A DNA stretch of 64,000 nt from Limnoperna fortunei (Eukaryota > Mollusca > Bivalvia > Mytilida > Modiolidae). Every line of letters begins with the position of its first letter. Positions within the stretch are counted from its first letter, which is position 1. The notes below the pieces were generated by a model. The model was not told where the DNA came from. It ran no database searches and saw only the letters and a list, made by a program, of their open reading frames with translations. The DNA lies in the NCBI GenBank assembly GCA_944474755.1, contig OX104115.1, positions 54,006,648-54,070,647 of the forward strand, read 5' to 3'. A program made the position numbers and the translations under genes. This document shows positions 1 to 11,616 of this stretch, one piece after another.

Positions 1-1630
1 GCATACAGTATTTGTTCAAATCAACTTTTAATGTTTTAAATGCGAGGGTATTTTTGAATTCGTGACATTTAACATTTCTGAAATTCCGAATTTGCATGGT
101 TAAGGCAAGGGGGTGGGAGGGTGCTAAAAGTCAGAATGAAATGAAGAGTCCAAAATAACATTGCAAAATCTGCTACTCCTTCCATCATGAATCTTCCACA
201 AGTAAATGTCTATTCAGTTTAATCAAAACTTTCCCCATTATGCTCTACTTGAATGAATTTGATCAGATTATTTTGTGGATGCACTTTTTTCAGATTTTTT
301 ATCAATCAAGATTGTGAAAAAAATGAAACAATTACTTGCATTTATATTTTTATTTTTCTATTTTCAGTCATTGACATTTGGTTGTTTGGTGGCTACAAAA
401 AATTATCTGACTTTATACTAGACACCATAAGATAAGGATAATTCAGACCAACTTTGCTTAAAGTTGGCAAAAAAGGATTTCCGAGTAGATTTTTTAAACA
501 AAAGCACACAAAGTGAATAAACAGTCAATTTATTCAAAAATTAAATACACCGTTATAAAGTGGGGTTCTAAAAACCTATGGTTTTTTAATCGAACCATAA
601 AATGACCAGGCCAATGAACAATACTCTAAGACAATGGCACATTAAAGTCAGGTTGGAGAAATAACTTAATTAACACACATTTAAGAAGAAAGTTTATTAG
701 GAACTTTGCAAAACTGTTCAAATTTTTAATTTTGGAAATCACAATCTTTTTCCTGCAAAAGACCGTCTCATGAATATGCATTCTCAAGCACATTCTATAC
801 GTCAGTAAAGTATTAAAGATTATTGGAAGAGGTGGTACAGGTGGTTCCTATACAACCATGGCTAGTTAGGCTTGTGCATGATGACTCCTTTTAGTATTAA
901 CCATCTCAAGACCTTGATAGTACAATTGCAGGTTACCTACATACAGAGCGTCTCTACAAAAAAATTAGATTTTCAATTAGGAAACAAACAGTAAAGGACA
1001 ATTTAAGAATCTGAAAATAAAAAAAAGTAACCTTACAATGAAATTTTTTACTTAATATTTATATGAATATAATTTGGGAATACAAAGTATTCTAAAGTTA
1101 TCAGTAATAGCCTTAATAAGATTTTTTTTTACAAAACATTTTTAGCCTACGCGGCCTGCCATACCACAATCAATTACCGGACGCGAATCACATTACTTTT
1201 AGACTTGTATCCCTTAAATACTTGACAACGGACACATTTAAGTGCTGCGATATTTTGCACCACGTTAAAATTACTTCAAACGAACTTAAATCAAATCTAT
1301 ATATATAATTACCTTTGTCCCATAGAAGATCCGATTTGTGACTACATCGGGAACAGTGTTTTAAAAATTTTCAAAGGTCTGCCAACATTTTATAAAGTTG
1401 TTCCTTGACGATGGAAAAATGTCTATAGCTACTTTTTTTAGATGGACTGTAATTTTCTGCTGTAATTGTTCGACGGAGGAAGCATTCGCGTCTTAGAATA
1501 TCATAGTATTGTGTATTCTTGAGTTGAACTGTATTAGCTGTGTACATGATTCAAGTCCAGTCAAAAACCGCGTCAGTACGAAAATGGCGGTCTTTCCAAG
1601 TGACTGCATCTCATGAATATTTTGAAGGGA
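1..1630. other. AT-rich DNA with no recognised feature
   Basis: I see no gene, RNA gene or known repeat here. The longest open frame (253-435, 60 codons) is low-complexity and has no family resemblance. GAAAATGGCGGTC near 1580 resembles a YY1-type site, but a single site means little. This could be intergenic or intronic. Confidence 0.6.
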
Positions 1631-1800
1631 GTAAGTAAGTAAGTAAGTAATATTTATTTATAGTCGGGTTATACATATAAACAAGTAACATAAGCTCTCA
1701 AGAGCTTTTATGCCGACTTACATATAAGAGCAATAATACAGATACAAACATAAATAATTCGATGTCACCACAAATCGGACTGAATTTACTCGGCTATCTA
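1631..1800 (-). repeat. GTAA microsatellite and adjoining possible LINE 3' tail
   Basis: A run of GTAA units at 1631-1650 is followed by TATTTATTTATAGTCGGGTT. Many CR1-type LINEs end in a short simple repeat instead of poly(A), so this may be the 3' end of a second, heavily 5'-truncated LINE in the same orientation as the one at 1830. No coding sequence is attached. The tail reading is inference. Confidence 0.4.
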
Positions 1801-1950
1801 TTGAATGGACTGTTTGGCAACATAACTTCATTAGCACTATACTATACTAATACTAATACTTTATTCTCATAAACATACAAGTTACAGAGAAATTATCAAA
1901 CAATATTAATATAATAGTACATGTGTAAGCAAATAACAATAAATAGTTAA

Positions 1951-2250
1951 CTAACCAGGAGGGACGACCTTTGATAACACAATTCTTATAAATTTCGATA
2001 ATTTTTCTAGTACACTAACATCTGTCGTACAAAACAGTTGATTAAATTTTAAAGTATTTGCATTTTTATGGCAATAATTTGGTAATAGTCTTTTCCTATC
2101 GATACTAAAAAAGTTACATACTAAAATGTAATGGTATTTATCATGCACAAATTTTATTAAGGTTACATAAACTGCACAGTCGTTCATTTCTCGGTATTTT
2201 GCGCCACCTACCCGTTCAATGGCCAAAAAGTTGGGATCCACATCTAAATT
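1951..2250 (-). pseudogene. LINE ORF2 C-terminal tail
   Basis: In this frame the sequence NFLAIERVGGAKYREMNDCA, then HYILVCNFFSIDRKRLLP and LEKLSKFIRIVL, continues the ORF2 C-terminus. In related LINEs this area holds a C-x2-C...H-x3-C zinc-knuckle-like motif. Here only degraded Cys/His positions remain. The frame ends at a stop close to 1951, and the untranslated tail runs to about 1830. Confidence 0.7.
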
Positions 2251-2848
2251 TACAAATATTATACAATAAATATGCAGGTAATAGTGATAAATAATTTTCA
2301 AAACCAAAGCTATTTTTAAACATTCTATAACATGTTGTTTTGGGCGAGTTGAAAATGTCGGAAGACCAGTCTTGGATAAATTGGTCCTTTAGTCTTAATT
2401 CTACACATTTTTCTATCCATTCCGGAGAATAATAATTTTGGAGTACCCAAACGTTTGATAAACCACAGTTATCAAATATATTCTTTATAAACATTAACCA
2501 TTTGCATTCAATGCCGTTATTAACAAAATTCGCAAAAAGTAATTTATAAAGTATTGATGAAATTTTATTCTCATCTCCATTCACTAATCGACACCAGAAC
2601 TTTACCATTCGAACTTTTACTGTTAATGATATGGGAAACCTTCCTAGTTCGCCATAAATAATACTATTTGGTGTTGTCTGTCTCAAGTTTATAATAATTT
2701 TACAGAACCTTAAATGTACTTGTTCTAGTATATCAAGACTTTCAAAACCCCAGATTTCTGAGCCATAGAGTAATATTGGCGTGATAACACTATCAAACAA
2801 ATCTAACTGACATTCGATAGATAAATTGTGCCTTCTACATTTCTGCAA
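2216..2848 (-). pseudogene. LINE ORF2 C-terminal domain
   Basis: An open stretch of 210 codons reads LFDSVITPILLYGSEIWGFE, then LEQVHLRFCKIIINLR and YGELGRFPISLTVKVRM. This is the C-terminal domain seen in many CR1-like LINEs after the RT thumb (the 'P-LLYG-E-WG' motif). It ends by frameshift at about 2220, where the cysteine-rich tail continues in the overlapping frame. It is the best preserved part of the element, as expected for the 3' end of a 5'-truncated LINE. Confidence 0.85.
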
Positions 2849-3084
2849 TAAACTATATATTGCTTTTGTACCTTGTTCTTTTAAAAATTTTATAGTGGTT
2901 AAAAAGGACCCACTTTTTGCAAAAAATACTCCTAGATATTTGTAATCTTTGACAATTTCAATTTCTGCATTATTTAAATAATATTTTTCATTTCTTGATA
3001 TTTTACCTCTAGAAAATATTAGGATTTTTGTTTTTTCGATATTAACGTTAAGTTTTCAATCTTCACAATATTGTCCAAATGTAT

Positions 3085-3390
3085 TTAAAATGTATTGAAC
3101 ATACGCTTCAAATCTTCGCTAGACTCTGACAATAATATTGTATCGACTGCATATAGAAACAACAAAATTTTAACAAAGATCATTAATTCATTTTCTGCAT
3201 CATAACTAATAGATTCTACACCCTTTACATAATTGTGTTCCAGATACGATTGTAAGTCATTTAAATACAAAGAAAATAATACGGGGGAGAGGTTTTCTCC
3301 TTGTCTAACTCCGATTTCACATTTTAAATATCCAGAACATTCATTATTATGTTTAATGTATGATTTCACTTCTTCATACATATTTTGCAA
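3085..3390 (-). pseudogene. LINE reverse-transcriptase core, motifs B and C with altered active site
   Basis: Motif B is visible as GVRQGENLSPVLFSLYLND. Motif C, normally F-x-YADD, reads LFLYAVDTILLSES near 3130-3160: the first aspartate codon is a valine codon (GTC), so the catalytic pair is broken even where the frame is open. This follows the motif A fragment after the stop near 3400 and continues to the next fragment after another stop near 3060. Confidence 0.88.
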
Positions 3391-3399
3391 AATTCTTTA

Positions 3400-3820
3400 A
3401 AATCGACCATTTATATTAGTTTCAAAAAGTTTAAAAAACAGCGAATTTCTGTGGACTGAGTCAAACGCTTTTTCAAAATCAATAAAAGCACAGTGAAGTT
3501 TTTTTCTTTTTGACCCGTAATAACTGAAATAAAGTATACAATAAAAAGATATGATCATTCGTGGAATAACCACTTCTAAAGCCTGCTTGATTTTGATGTA
3601 ACAACAAAGATTCCTCTATAAAAGTGTTAAGTCTACTGTTCAATACCGAGGTAAAAGTTCTACCTAAACAAGACAACAATGTATTCGGCCTATAGTTTTT
3701 CGGCTCTAATTTATCACCTTTATTCTTATAAATCGGTACAATAATACCAGTAATCCATGCTTCAGGCAAAATACCCGTTTCAAATACTAAATTGAACAAG
3801 ATTACAAATAGTTCACTCAT
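3400..3820 (-). pseudogene. LINE reverse-transcriptase core, RT motifs 1-3 (through motif A)
   Basis: The fragment reads GILPEAWITGIIVPIYKNKG, then KNYRPNTLLSCLGRTFTSVL, then HQNQAGFRSGYSTNDHIF. These are the conserved RT segments before the first catalytic aspartate. A frame change in a lysine-rich run near 3500 is followed by CAFIDFEKAFDSVHRNSL, which is motif A with its catalytic Asp still present. A stop then falls after NINGRF near 3400, consistent with loss of one base. The family reading is strong; the copy is clearly dead. Confidence 0.88.
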
Positions 3821-3849
3821 TACATTAAACGATGAAGATATGTATTCAT

Positions 3850-4248
3850 TTATAATATTGTCATCTCCGGGTGATTTGTTTTTTTTTTTTTTGCAGTTTG
3901 TATGGCTCTTCTCATTTCTTCTATTGTTATTTTACCATTTAACCCTTCATTTTGTTCATTATTGACATTATTTTGTATATCAAAATCATTGCCATTATTA
4001 AATTTATTTCTATTCAAATCTTTGAAAAAATCAAACAAAACATTAATTGCAATATTTGGATTTACTCTCATTCTATCAGTATTCAAAATTTTCCAGAATT
4101 CTTTTGGGTTTCTAAATTTAATTTTTTTCATTTTTATTCGCATTTGTCTATTAAACTTAATAATATTTTTATCCATAGTTTTTTTATAGTTCGTTTCGGT
4201 GAGTGTTAATCTACTCTTAAACAGATTTGAACCATACTTTTTGAACAA
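3850..4248 (-). pseudogene. LINE ORF2 fragment, N-terminal part of the RT domain
   Basis: This fragment of about 132 codons contains FRNPKEFWKILN and, further on, ITIEEMRRAIQTAKKKKTN. The latter corresponds to the 'I-xx-EI-xx-AI-xx-LKNNKSPG' segment that opens the RT domain in this class. An A-rich run (plus-strand T run at 3881-3892) marks where the lysine-rich turn has slipped, and the frame is lost just after it. It joins the fragment ending at 3820 by order and content. Confidence 0.78.
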
Positions 4249-4434
4249 TCGCTTCGCTTTCTATACTCTCTTCTAGATTTTTTACAGTCTTCATTAAACC
4301 ACAATTGTTTTCTTTTACAATCGATAGTATTCCTTTTTTCGTTTGATTTACAAAGTGTTTTTTCAGCAGATAGTAATAAAATATCAGTAATTTCTTGTAC
4401 ATATTTATTTATATCATCTTTGGTCACAACCCCT
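4206..4434 (-). pseudogene. LINE ORF2 fragment, linker between endonuclease and RT
   Basis: The frame reads KDDINKYVQEITDILLLSAE and then WFNEDCKK-RREYRK, the WFN-D-C-K-R-Y motif found just before the RT domain of CR1/Jockey-type LINEs. The frame shifts near residue 60, and the next fragment (LFKKYGSNLFKSRLT) continues the same protein in another frame. Its upstream continuation lies beyond the inserted element, at about 5210-5325, in the frame RKWKPDKKNIFEQNLD. It is not functional. Confidence 0.75.
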
Positions 4435-4438
4435 TTAT

Positions 4439-5205
4439 TAGCTCACCTGATCCGAAGGGTTATGTGAGCTATTGCCATCAATTTTTGGCTTATAGTTCAA
4501 AAAGTATAACAGATACAGGAAAACCTAAGAGACATGCCTTCATCTGCATCAAAAGCTCTACGAAACACTCCATTGGGTTGAAGTTGTATGAGGACTCCTT
4601 ATAGGAGTTATTGCCCTTTAATTGTCAAAATTGATTATTTTTGATATTTTTCCTCAAAATCCTGAAAATTATTAGAACTAGAGAAAAAGTTAGCATTGCT
4701 TAATTGTTCTGCTCTATGAGGGCTACAAAAATGATTTAGGGTCAAGATTGTCTGATGAACCGTTTAGGAATTATTCTCCTTGAACATTTTTTAATCAATT
4801 TTACTTGATTTTATAAAATCTTCTTCTCTTTAATCCATTAAAGGACTGCTTTGAAACATTGCACACATCATCTTTAGGAAGTTCTCTACCAAAATTGTGA
4901 AAATCATGACACCTGACTACCTACATAGCTAAGTTGGCTTAAAATAGAAAATGGGGGGGGGGGGGGAGTCAAGAGAGTTTTCGACTGATAGTTAAAAAAG
5001 TATAACAGGTACAGCAAATTTAAAGTGAACCTCCCTTCTCCTTCTAAGCATCAAAAGCTCCTCCTTATAGGAATTTTTTCCCTTAAAACATTAATGACTT
5101 TTGCAGAAGTGTTGGGCAATTCCTTATAGCAAAGAAAAGCTGGATAAAAAAGGGTTGTTTGGTTTCAGGTTCAGGTGAGCGATACAGGCTCCTGGGAGCC
5201 TCTAG
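4439..5205. mobile_element. Non-autonomous element, family A, copy 1 (inserted into the LINE)
   Basis: The element is 767 bp and is bounded by TAGCTCACCTGA on the left and AGCCTCTAG on the right. It is flanked by TTAT at 4435-4438 and 5206-5209, a four-base target-site duplication. Removing the element and one TTAT restores the LINE reading frame across the site. Both ends can fold: AGCTCAC...GTGAGCT on the left and AGGCTCctgGGAGCCT on the right. It contains a G run near 4952-4967. No coding frame was found. A second copy in the opposite orientation lies at 26379-27369. Confidence 0.85.
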
Positions 5206-5345
5206 TTATGAGAAGCATTCAGCAGACTCGAATGTAAAACTACAACTCTGTCTCGGTCTAGATTTTGTTCAAATATATTTTTCTTATCTGGTTTCCATTT
5301 CCTGATATTTGTAGCTAATGTACACGTTCTTTATTTTTCGACTTA

Positions 5346-5502
5346 GAAAGGTTTTCATTTACAGCTATTACTAGCCTTTCCATGCAGTAATACCGGTAAA
5401 TGACCTATTTGTTGTTATTGAAAATTCAAATGGCGGCGATCTCACGTGACTTAAAATCGGTCACATGATCTGTTTCTATTTTTTCACTTTCTAGGCCATG
5501 AA
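5346..5502. other. Spacer between LINE and array I
   Basis: This short unique stretch includes AAATGGCGGCGATCTCACGTG, which combines a YY1-like ATGGCGGC with a CACGTG E-box. There is no gene. It gives the left junction of array I, where the repeat similarity starts at GAATACAATGG. Confidence 0.5.
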
Positions 5503-6557
5503 GAATACAATGGACCAATGGCCTTTCTATGTTATTTTCCGTATGGGGTACCCCTTTTCGATTATTATTTCGTTGAAAGACAAAGTTAATTTAATGTTAA
5601 ATTAAGAGAGATTATTTATGTTAAAGAATAGGGTGTTTATTTGGTGTTATTAAAAATATAGGTTCATATTGCTTTTCTGGCTGAAAAATGAAGGTCAAAA
5701 AGGGGCACTCTCATTTTTTTCAAATTTCCTCGAGGTGCCCCTACGTATTCGAAATTTGATTTCTTCCTCCTAAATGTGTATAAAACTCCTTTTATGTGTA
5801 TTTTCATACCAAAGAATGCATTTCTTTCCAAAATATATTTACTTTAACAATCATTATTGACCAATCGCGTTTAACCTGACACTTTTTTCACGCTTTACTT
5901 TGTGCTCATAAAATGGCCGCGCCCATACCGTTATGCAATAGTATATTGATACCTATAGAGATATTAAATGGATGCAGAATTAAGCAAATTGCATACTTTT
6001 AGTACTGTTGATTCAATTACAAAACTTGTATGTAGTTAGGCATATACATCGATGTTCCTTTATGCTTTAAGTGCCGTTTTTTAAAGGCCACCCCTAGAAA
6101 AAAAGGCGCGTTTTTGCAAGTAGTTTTTTTCTCCTCAGTTTGTGCTGCGCTTCAAAATTGACGTTTTTTTATCTTTCCTGTTGGTGTTTTTCACATAGCA
6201 TGTGTAGATGCCTATGTTCGACGACTGTCCTATTTTAATTTTAAATTTTCATTCAGGGTCCACAATTGAACGAACAAAATGCGGTCTAAATGATCTTCCG
6301 AAAATTAACGGTTTTTGAAACAGACTATAACTTGTTCAAAACTGACCTAAATTTCATAGTACAACATTATGGTTGAATGCTGGACCTTACTTCGGTGATT
6401 TGTAAACAGCGTTTCGAAATCGTTTAACATTTGTGAAATACGTCGTTTTCAAGATATAATCGCTCTCGTTAAAGGAGGTGGAAATTGTAATGCTGAACAC
6501 GTGACGTCATAAAAAATTTAGGGCACTTTTAGTGAAAACAGCAACATTTGTTACGAA

Positions 6558-7133
6558 ATGGGACGGCGTAAGAAAGACGATGCAAAACGAAACATGTGCT
6601 GTGTTGTGCCGGGGTGCAAAGCCAACACTAAAAATAAATTTATGGAAATGTAGTCAAGCTTTATTCCGTCATATGGAGAAATTATGGTATTTTACCTCAT
6701 TTACATAATCGCCATATTGGTTTTGACGTTGCTTATATTACGTACATAAGGAAGCGTATGCAAAAATTAAACTTTTCAAAAATGTAAACAATCGTTCGCC
6801 AAGTTCATTGATACATGGTTAAATACACATCAATAAATGTTTCGGCTGTTCAAAACAATTATTTTCATCTATGTAACATTAGCAAACAAAGTTCCAACCC
6901 CATTTGAAAATATGAAGCGTGACGTACTGTCAATATGTAGAAAAATTGATGAAAAACATCTTTTTCGCTGTTTTCATCATATAAATATAGACATTTTTCA
7001 ACGTGAAAGTAGAAATACATGGTATGGAAACGGTACAACCGCCTTTATATTTTTGTATGAGATAATCAATTTTATAAAGAAAATCATCAAAAAAGTTCCT
7101 GAAAGAGTCAAAATACGATATTTTACAGTTTAA
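6558..7133 (+). pseudogene. Array I small gene, unit 1 copy (acceptor lost, premature stop)
   Basis: Exon 1 (6558-6649) encodes MGRRKKDDAKRN then MCCVVPGCKANTKN, as in the intact copies. At the intron end the TTTTCAG acceptor seen in later units reads TTTTCAT, so AG is lost. Exon 2 is open but stops early at 7133, because one T is missing in the TTTTAT that intact copies have (TTTAAT here). Relative to the intact 181-codon form, the last 54 codons after YFTV are lost. Most likely inactive. Confidence 0.55.
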
Positions 7134-8804
7134 TACCAACGTAAACGTCAGCGTCAAAACGGTGTATTCAAACGACGTCATGACGTCATTAATATTCATG
7201 ACCTGATCACGTGGTTTTATCTCATGAATAAAATGATCGATATTTCTCCATATGGTTTATGCCGTTCACACGATGTTAAAAGACGTTGCGTAAAGGAAAG
7301 TGCCCTAAATAAAATCACGTGATCCCATAAATCACATGATAAGATACATCTAACTACCTATCTTGAAAACGGCGTATTATCGCCCATTATTATAGCACAA
7401 CCAGAAAGTCAGATTAGGGCCGAAAAAGCGTAAAGATCTTAGTTCTTTTATAATTGTCAAAAGTTCAATTTGAATCACTGAATAAGACTAAATTTGCTGT
7501 TGTATGCGTCCTGTAACATACAAACTCCAAATGTAGTGTACACATTGACCACGAGCCTTTCAGTCATTGTTTTATCATTCCCACCCCTAACGTTGCATTG
7601 AAAATAGCATGTTTCATGAAATAGACTATAGCTAATTAAAACGTGAATATAAACAATGAATTTTGTAATAATCTATGATTTTATGCAGAATTTATGCGCT
7701 TAAAGTAAAATTTGCCTAATTCAAATGCCAAAAGAAACATGTATAGAATACAATGGACCAATGGCCTTTCTATGTTATTTTCCATATGGGGTACCCCTTT
7801 TCGATTATTTTTTCGTTGAAAGACAAAGTTAATTTAATGTTAAATTAAGAGAGATTATTTATGTTAAAGAATAGGGTGTTTATTTGGTGTTATTAAAAAT
7901 ATAGGTTCGCATTGCTTTTCTGGCTGAAAAATGAAGGTCAAAAAGGGGGACTCTCATTTTTTTCAAATTTCCTCGAGGTGCCCCTACGTATTCGAAATTT
8001 GATTTCTTCCTCCTAAATGTGTATAAAACTCCTTTTATGTGTATTTTCATACCAAAGATTGCATTTCTTTCCAAAATATATTTACTTTAACAATCATTAT
8101 AGATCAATCGCGTTTAACCTGACACTTTTTTCACGCTTTACTTTGTGCTCATAAAATGGCCGCGCCCATACCGTTATGCAATAGTATATTGATACCTATA
8201 GAGATATTAAGCAATGCAGAATTAAGCAAATTGCATACTTTTAGTACTGTTGATTCAATTACAAAACTTGTATGTAGTTAGGCATATACATCGATGTTCC
8301 TTTATGCTTAATGTGTCGGTTTTTAAAGGCCACCCCTAGAAAAAAAGGCGCGTTTTTGCAAGTAGTTTTTTTCCTCTCAGTTTGTGCTGCGCTTCAAAAT
8401 TGACGTTTTTTTTTTTTATCTTTCCTGTTGGTGTTTTTCACATAGCATGTGTAGATGCCTATGTTCGACGACTGTCCTATCTTAATTTTAAATTTTCATT
8501 CAGGGTCCACAATTGAACGAACAAAATGCGGTCTAAATGATCTTCCGAAAATTAACGGTTTTTGAAACAGACTATAACTTGTTCAAAACTGACCTAAATT
8601 GCATAGTACAACATTATGGTTGAATGCTGGACCTTACTTCGGTGATTTGTAAACAGCGTTTCGAAATCGTTTAACATTTGTGAAATACGTCGTTTTCAAG
8701 ATATAATCGCTCTTGTTAAAGGAGGTGGAAATTGTAATGCTGATCACGTGACGTCATAAAAAATTTAGGGCACTTTTAGTTAAAACGGCAACATTTGTTA
8801 CGAA

Positions 8805-9568
8805 ATGGGACGGCGTAAGAAAGACGATGCAAAACGAAACATGTGCTGTGTTGTGCCGGGGTGCAAAGCCAACACTAAAAATAAATTTATGGAAATGTAG
8901 TCAAGCTTTATTCCGTCATATGGAGAAATTATGGTATTTTACCTCATTTACATAATCGCCATATTGGTTTTGACGTTGCTTATATTACGTACATAAGGAA
9001 GCGTATGCAAAAATTAAACTTTTCAAAAATGTAAACAATCGTTCGCCAAGTTCATTGATACATGGTTAAATACACATCAATAAATGTTTCGGCTGTTCAA
9101 AACAATTATTTTCATCTATGTAACATTAGCAAACAAAGTTCCAACCCCATTTGAAAATATGAAGCGTGACGTACTGTCAATATGTAGAAAAATTGATGAA
9201 AACAACTTTTTCGCTGTTTTCATCATCTAAATATAGACATTTTTCAACGTGAAAGTAGAAATACATGGTATGGAAACGGTACAACCGCCTTTATATTTTT
9301 GTATGAGATAATCAATTTTATAAAGAAAATCATCAAAAAAGTTCCTGAAAGAGTCAAAATACGATATTTTACAGTTTTATACCAACGTAAACGTCAGCGT
9401 CAAAACGGTGTATTCAAACGACGTCATGACGTCATTAATATTCATGACCTGATCACGTGGTTTTATCTCATGAATAAAATGATCGATATTTCTCCATATG
9501 GTTTATGCCGTTCACACGATGTTAAAAGACGTTGCGTAAAGGAAAGTGCCCTAAATAAAATCACGTGA
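8805..9568 (+). pseudogene. Array I small gene, unit 2 copy (acceptor lost, frameshift)
   Basis: Exon 1 (8805-8896) is intact. The acceptor is TTTTCAT, as in units 1 and 3. An A lost in the GATGAAAAAC tract near 9200 shifts the frame after KID. The remainder from 9299 to 9568 is open in the original frame and ends NKIT. The defect is the same as in unit 4, which shows shared descent and not independent loss. Confidence 0.55.
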
Positions 9569-11040
9569 TCCCATAAATCACATGATAAGATACATCTAAC
9601 TACCTATCTTGAAAACGGCGTATTGTCGCCCATTATTATAGCACAACCAGAAAGTCAGATTAGGGCCGAAGAAACGTAAAGATCATAGTTCTTTTATAAT
9701 TGTCAAAAGTTCAATTTGAATCACTGAATAAGACTAAATTTGCTGTTGTATGCGTCCTGTAACATACAAACTCCAAATGTAGTGTACACATTGACCACGA
9801 GCCTTTCAGTCATTGTTTTATCATTTCCACCCCTAACGTTGCATTGAAAATAGCATGTTTCATGAAATAGACTATAGCTAATTAAAACGTGGATATAAAC
9901 AATGAATTTTGTAATAATCTATGATTTTATGCAGAATTTATGCGCTTAAAGTAAAATTTGCCGATTTCAAATGCCAAAAGAAACATGTATAGAATACAAT
10001 GGACCAATGGCCTTTCTATGTTATTTTCCATATGGGGTACCCCTTTTCGATTATTATTTCGTTGAAAGACAAAGTTAATTTAATGTTAAATTAAGAGAGA
10101 TTATTTATGTTAAAGAATAGGGTGTTTATTTGGTGTTATTAAAAATATAGGTTCGCATTGCTTTTCTGGCTGAAAAATGAAGGTCAAAAAGGGGGACTCA
10201 TTTTTTTCAAATTTCCTCGAGGTGCCCCTACGTATTCGAAATTTGATTTCTTCCTCCTAAATGTGTATAAAACTCCTTTTATGTGTATTTTCATACCAAA
10301 GATTGCATTTCTTTCCAAAATATATTTACTTTAACAATCATTATTGACCAATCGCGTTTAACCTGACAGTTTTTTCACGCTTGACTTTGTGCTCATAAAA
10401 TGGCCGCGCCCATACCGTTATTCAATAGTATATTGATACCTATAGAGGTATTAAATGGATGCAGAATTAAGCAAATTGCATACCATTAGTACTGTTGATT
10501 CAATTACAAAACTTGTATGTAGTTAGGCATATACATCGATGTTCCTTTATGCTTTAAGTGCCGTTTTTTAAAGGCCACCCCTAGAAAAAAGGCGTTTTTG
10601 CAAGTAGTTTTTTTCTCCTCAGTTTGTGCTGCGCTTCAAAATTGACGTTTTTTAATCTTTCCTGTTGGTGTTTTTCACATAGCATGTGTAGATGCCTATG
10701 TTCGACGACTGTCCTATTTTAATTTTAAATTTTCATTCAGGGTCCACAATTGAACGAACAAAATGCGGTCTAAATGATCTTCCGAAAATTAACGGTTTTT
10801 GAAACAGACTATAACTTGTTCAAAACTGACCTAAATTTCATAGTACAACATTATGGTTGAATGCTGGACCTTACTTCGGTGATTTGTAAACAGCGTTTCG
10901 AAATCGTTTAACATTTGTGAAATACGTCGTTTTCAAGATATAATCGCTCTCGTTAAAGGAGGTGGAAATTGTAATGCTGATCATGTGACGTCATAAAAAA
11001 TTTAGGGCACTTTTAGTTAAAACGGCAACATTTGTTACGA

Positions 11041-11616
11041 ATGGGACGGCGTAAGAAAGACGATGCAAAACGAAACATGTGCTGTGTTGTGCCGGGGTGC
11101 AAAGCCAACACTAAAAATAAATTTATGGAAATGTAATCAAGCTTTATTCCGTCATATGGAGAAATTATGGTATTTTACCTCATTTACATAATCGCCATAT
11201 TGGTTTTGACGTTGCTTATATTACGTACATAAGGAAGCGTATGCAAAAATTAAACTTTTCAAAAATGTAAACAATCGTTCGCCAAGTTCATTGATACATG
11301 GTTAAATACACATCAATAAATGTTTCGGCTGTTCAAAACAATTATTTTCATCTATGTAACATTAGCAAACAAAGTTCCAACCCCATTTGAAAATATGAAG
11401 CGTGACGTACTGTCAATATGTAGAAAAATTGATGAAAAACATCTTTTTCGCTGTTTTCATCATCTAAATATAGACATTTTTCAACGTGAAAGTAGAAATA
11501 CATGGTATGGAAACGGTACAACCGCCTTTATATTTTTGTATGAGATAATCAATTTTATAAAGAAAATCATCAAAAAAGTTCCTGAAAGAGTCAAAATACG
11601 ATATTTTACAGTTTAA
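11041..11616 (+). pseudogene. Array I small gene, unit 3 copy (acceptor lost, premature stop)
   Basis: Exon 1 is 11041-11132. The base run before the start codon is one A shorter than in most units, and the donor reads GTAATC where others have GTAGTC. The acceptor is lost (TTTTCAT) and exon 2 ends at the same early stop as unit 1. The encoded exon 2 differs from unit 1 by a single residue (HHL for HHI). Confidence 0.55.

Larger units (their letters stand above)
1830..5345 (-). mobile_element. 5'-truncated, decayed CR1/Jockey-like non-LTR retrotransposon, interrupted by a later insertion
   Basis: On the minus strand, pieces of one long reverse-transcriptase ORF run in the correct order: the region after the endonuclease (5325 to 4206), the RT core (about 3850 to 3085) and the C-terminal domain (2848 to 1951). 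The 3' end near 1830-1865 carries AATAAAG followed by repeats of ATTAGT/ATAGT type, a simple-repeat tail typical of CR1-like elements, with no poly(A). Frameshifts and stops break the frame at several points. The ORF frame resumes on the far side of the 4439-5205 element: RKWKPDKK lies near 5300 and NKGVVTKDDINKYVQE near 4430, so the LINE was there first. I did not find the endonuclease domain; upstream of about 5345 no coding signal continues. Clade assignment is by general RT style, not alignment. Confidence 0.82.

Noticed and set aside
253..435. 60-codon open frame as a gene
   Set aside because: Low-complexity F/I-rich translation, no family resemblance, no promoter or splice context.
7880..8074. 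Recurrent 64-codon minus-strand frame in array I (also 12363, 21315, 23554)
   Set aside because: It recurs because the unit recurs. Other units break it, and it has no motif.
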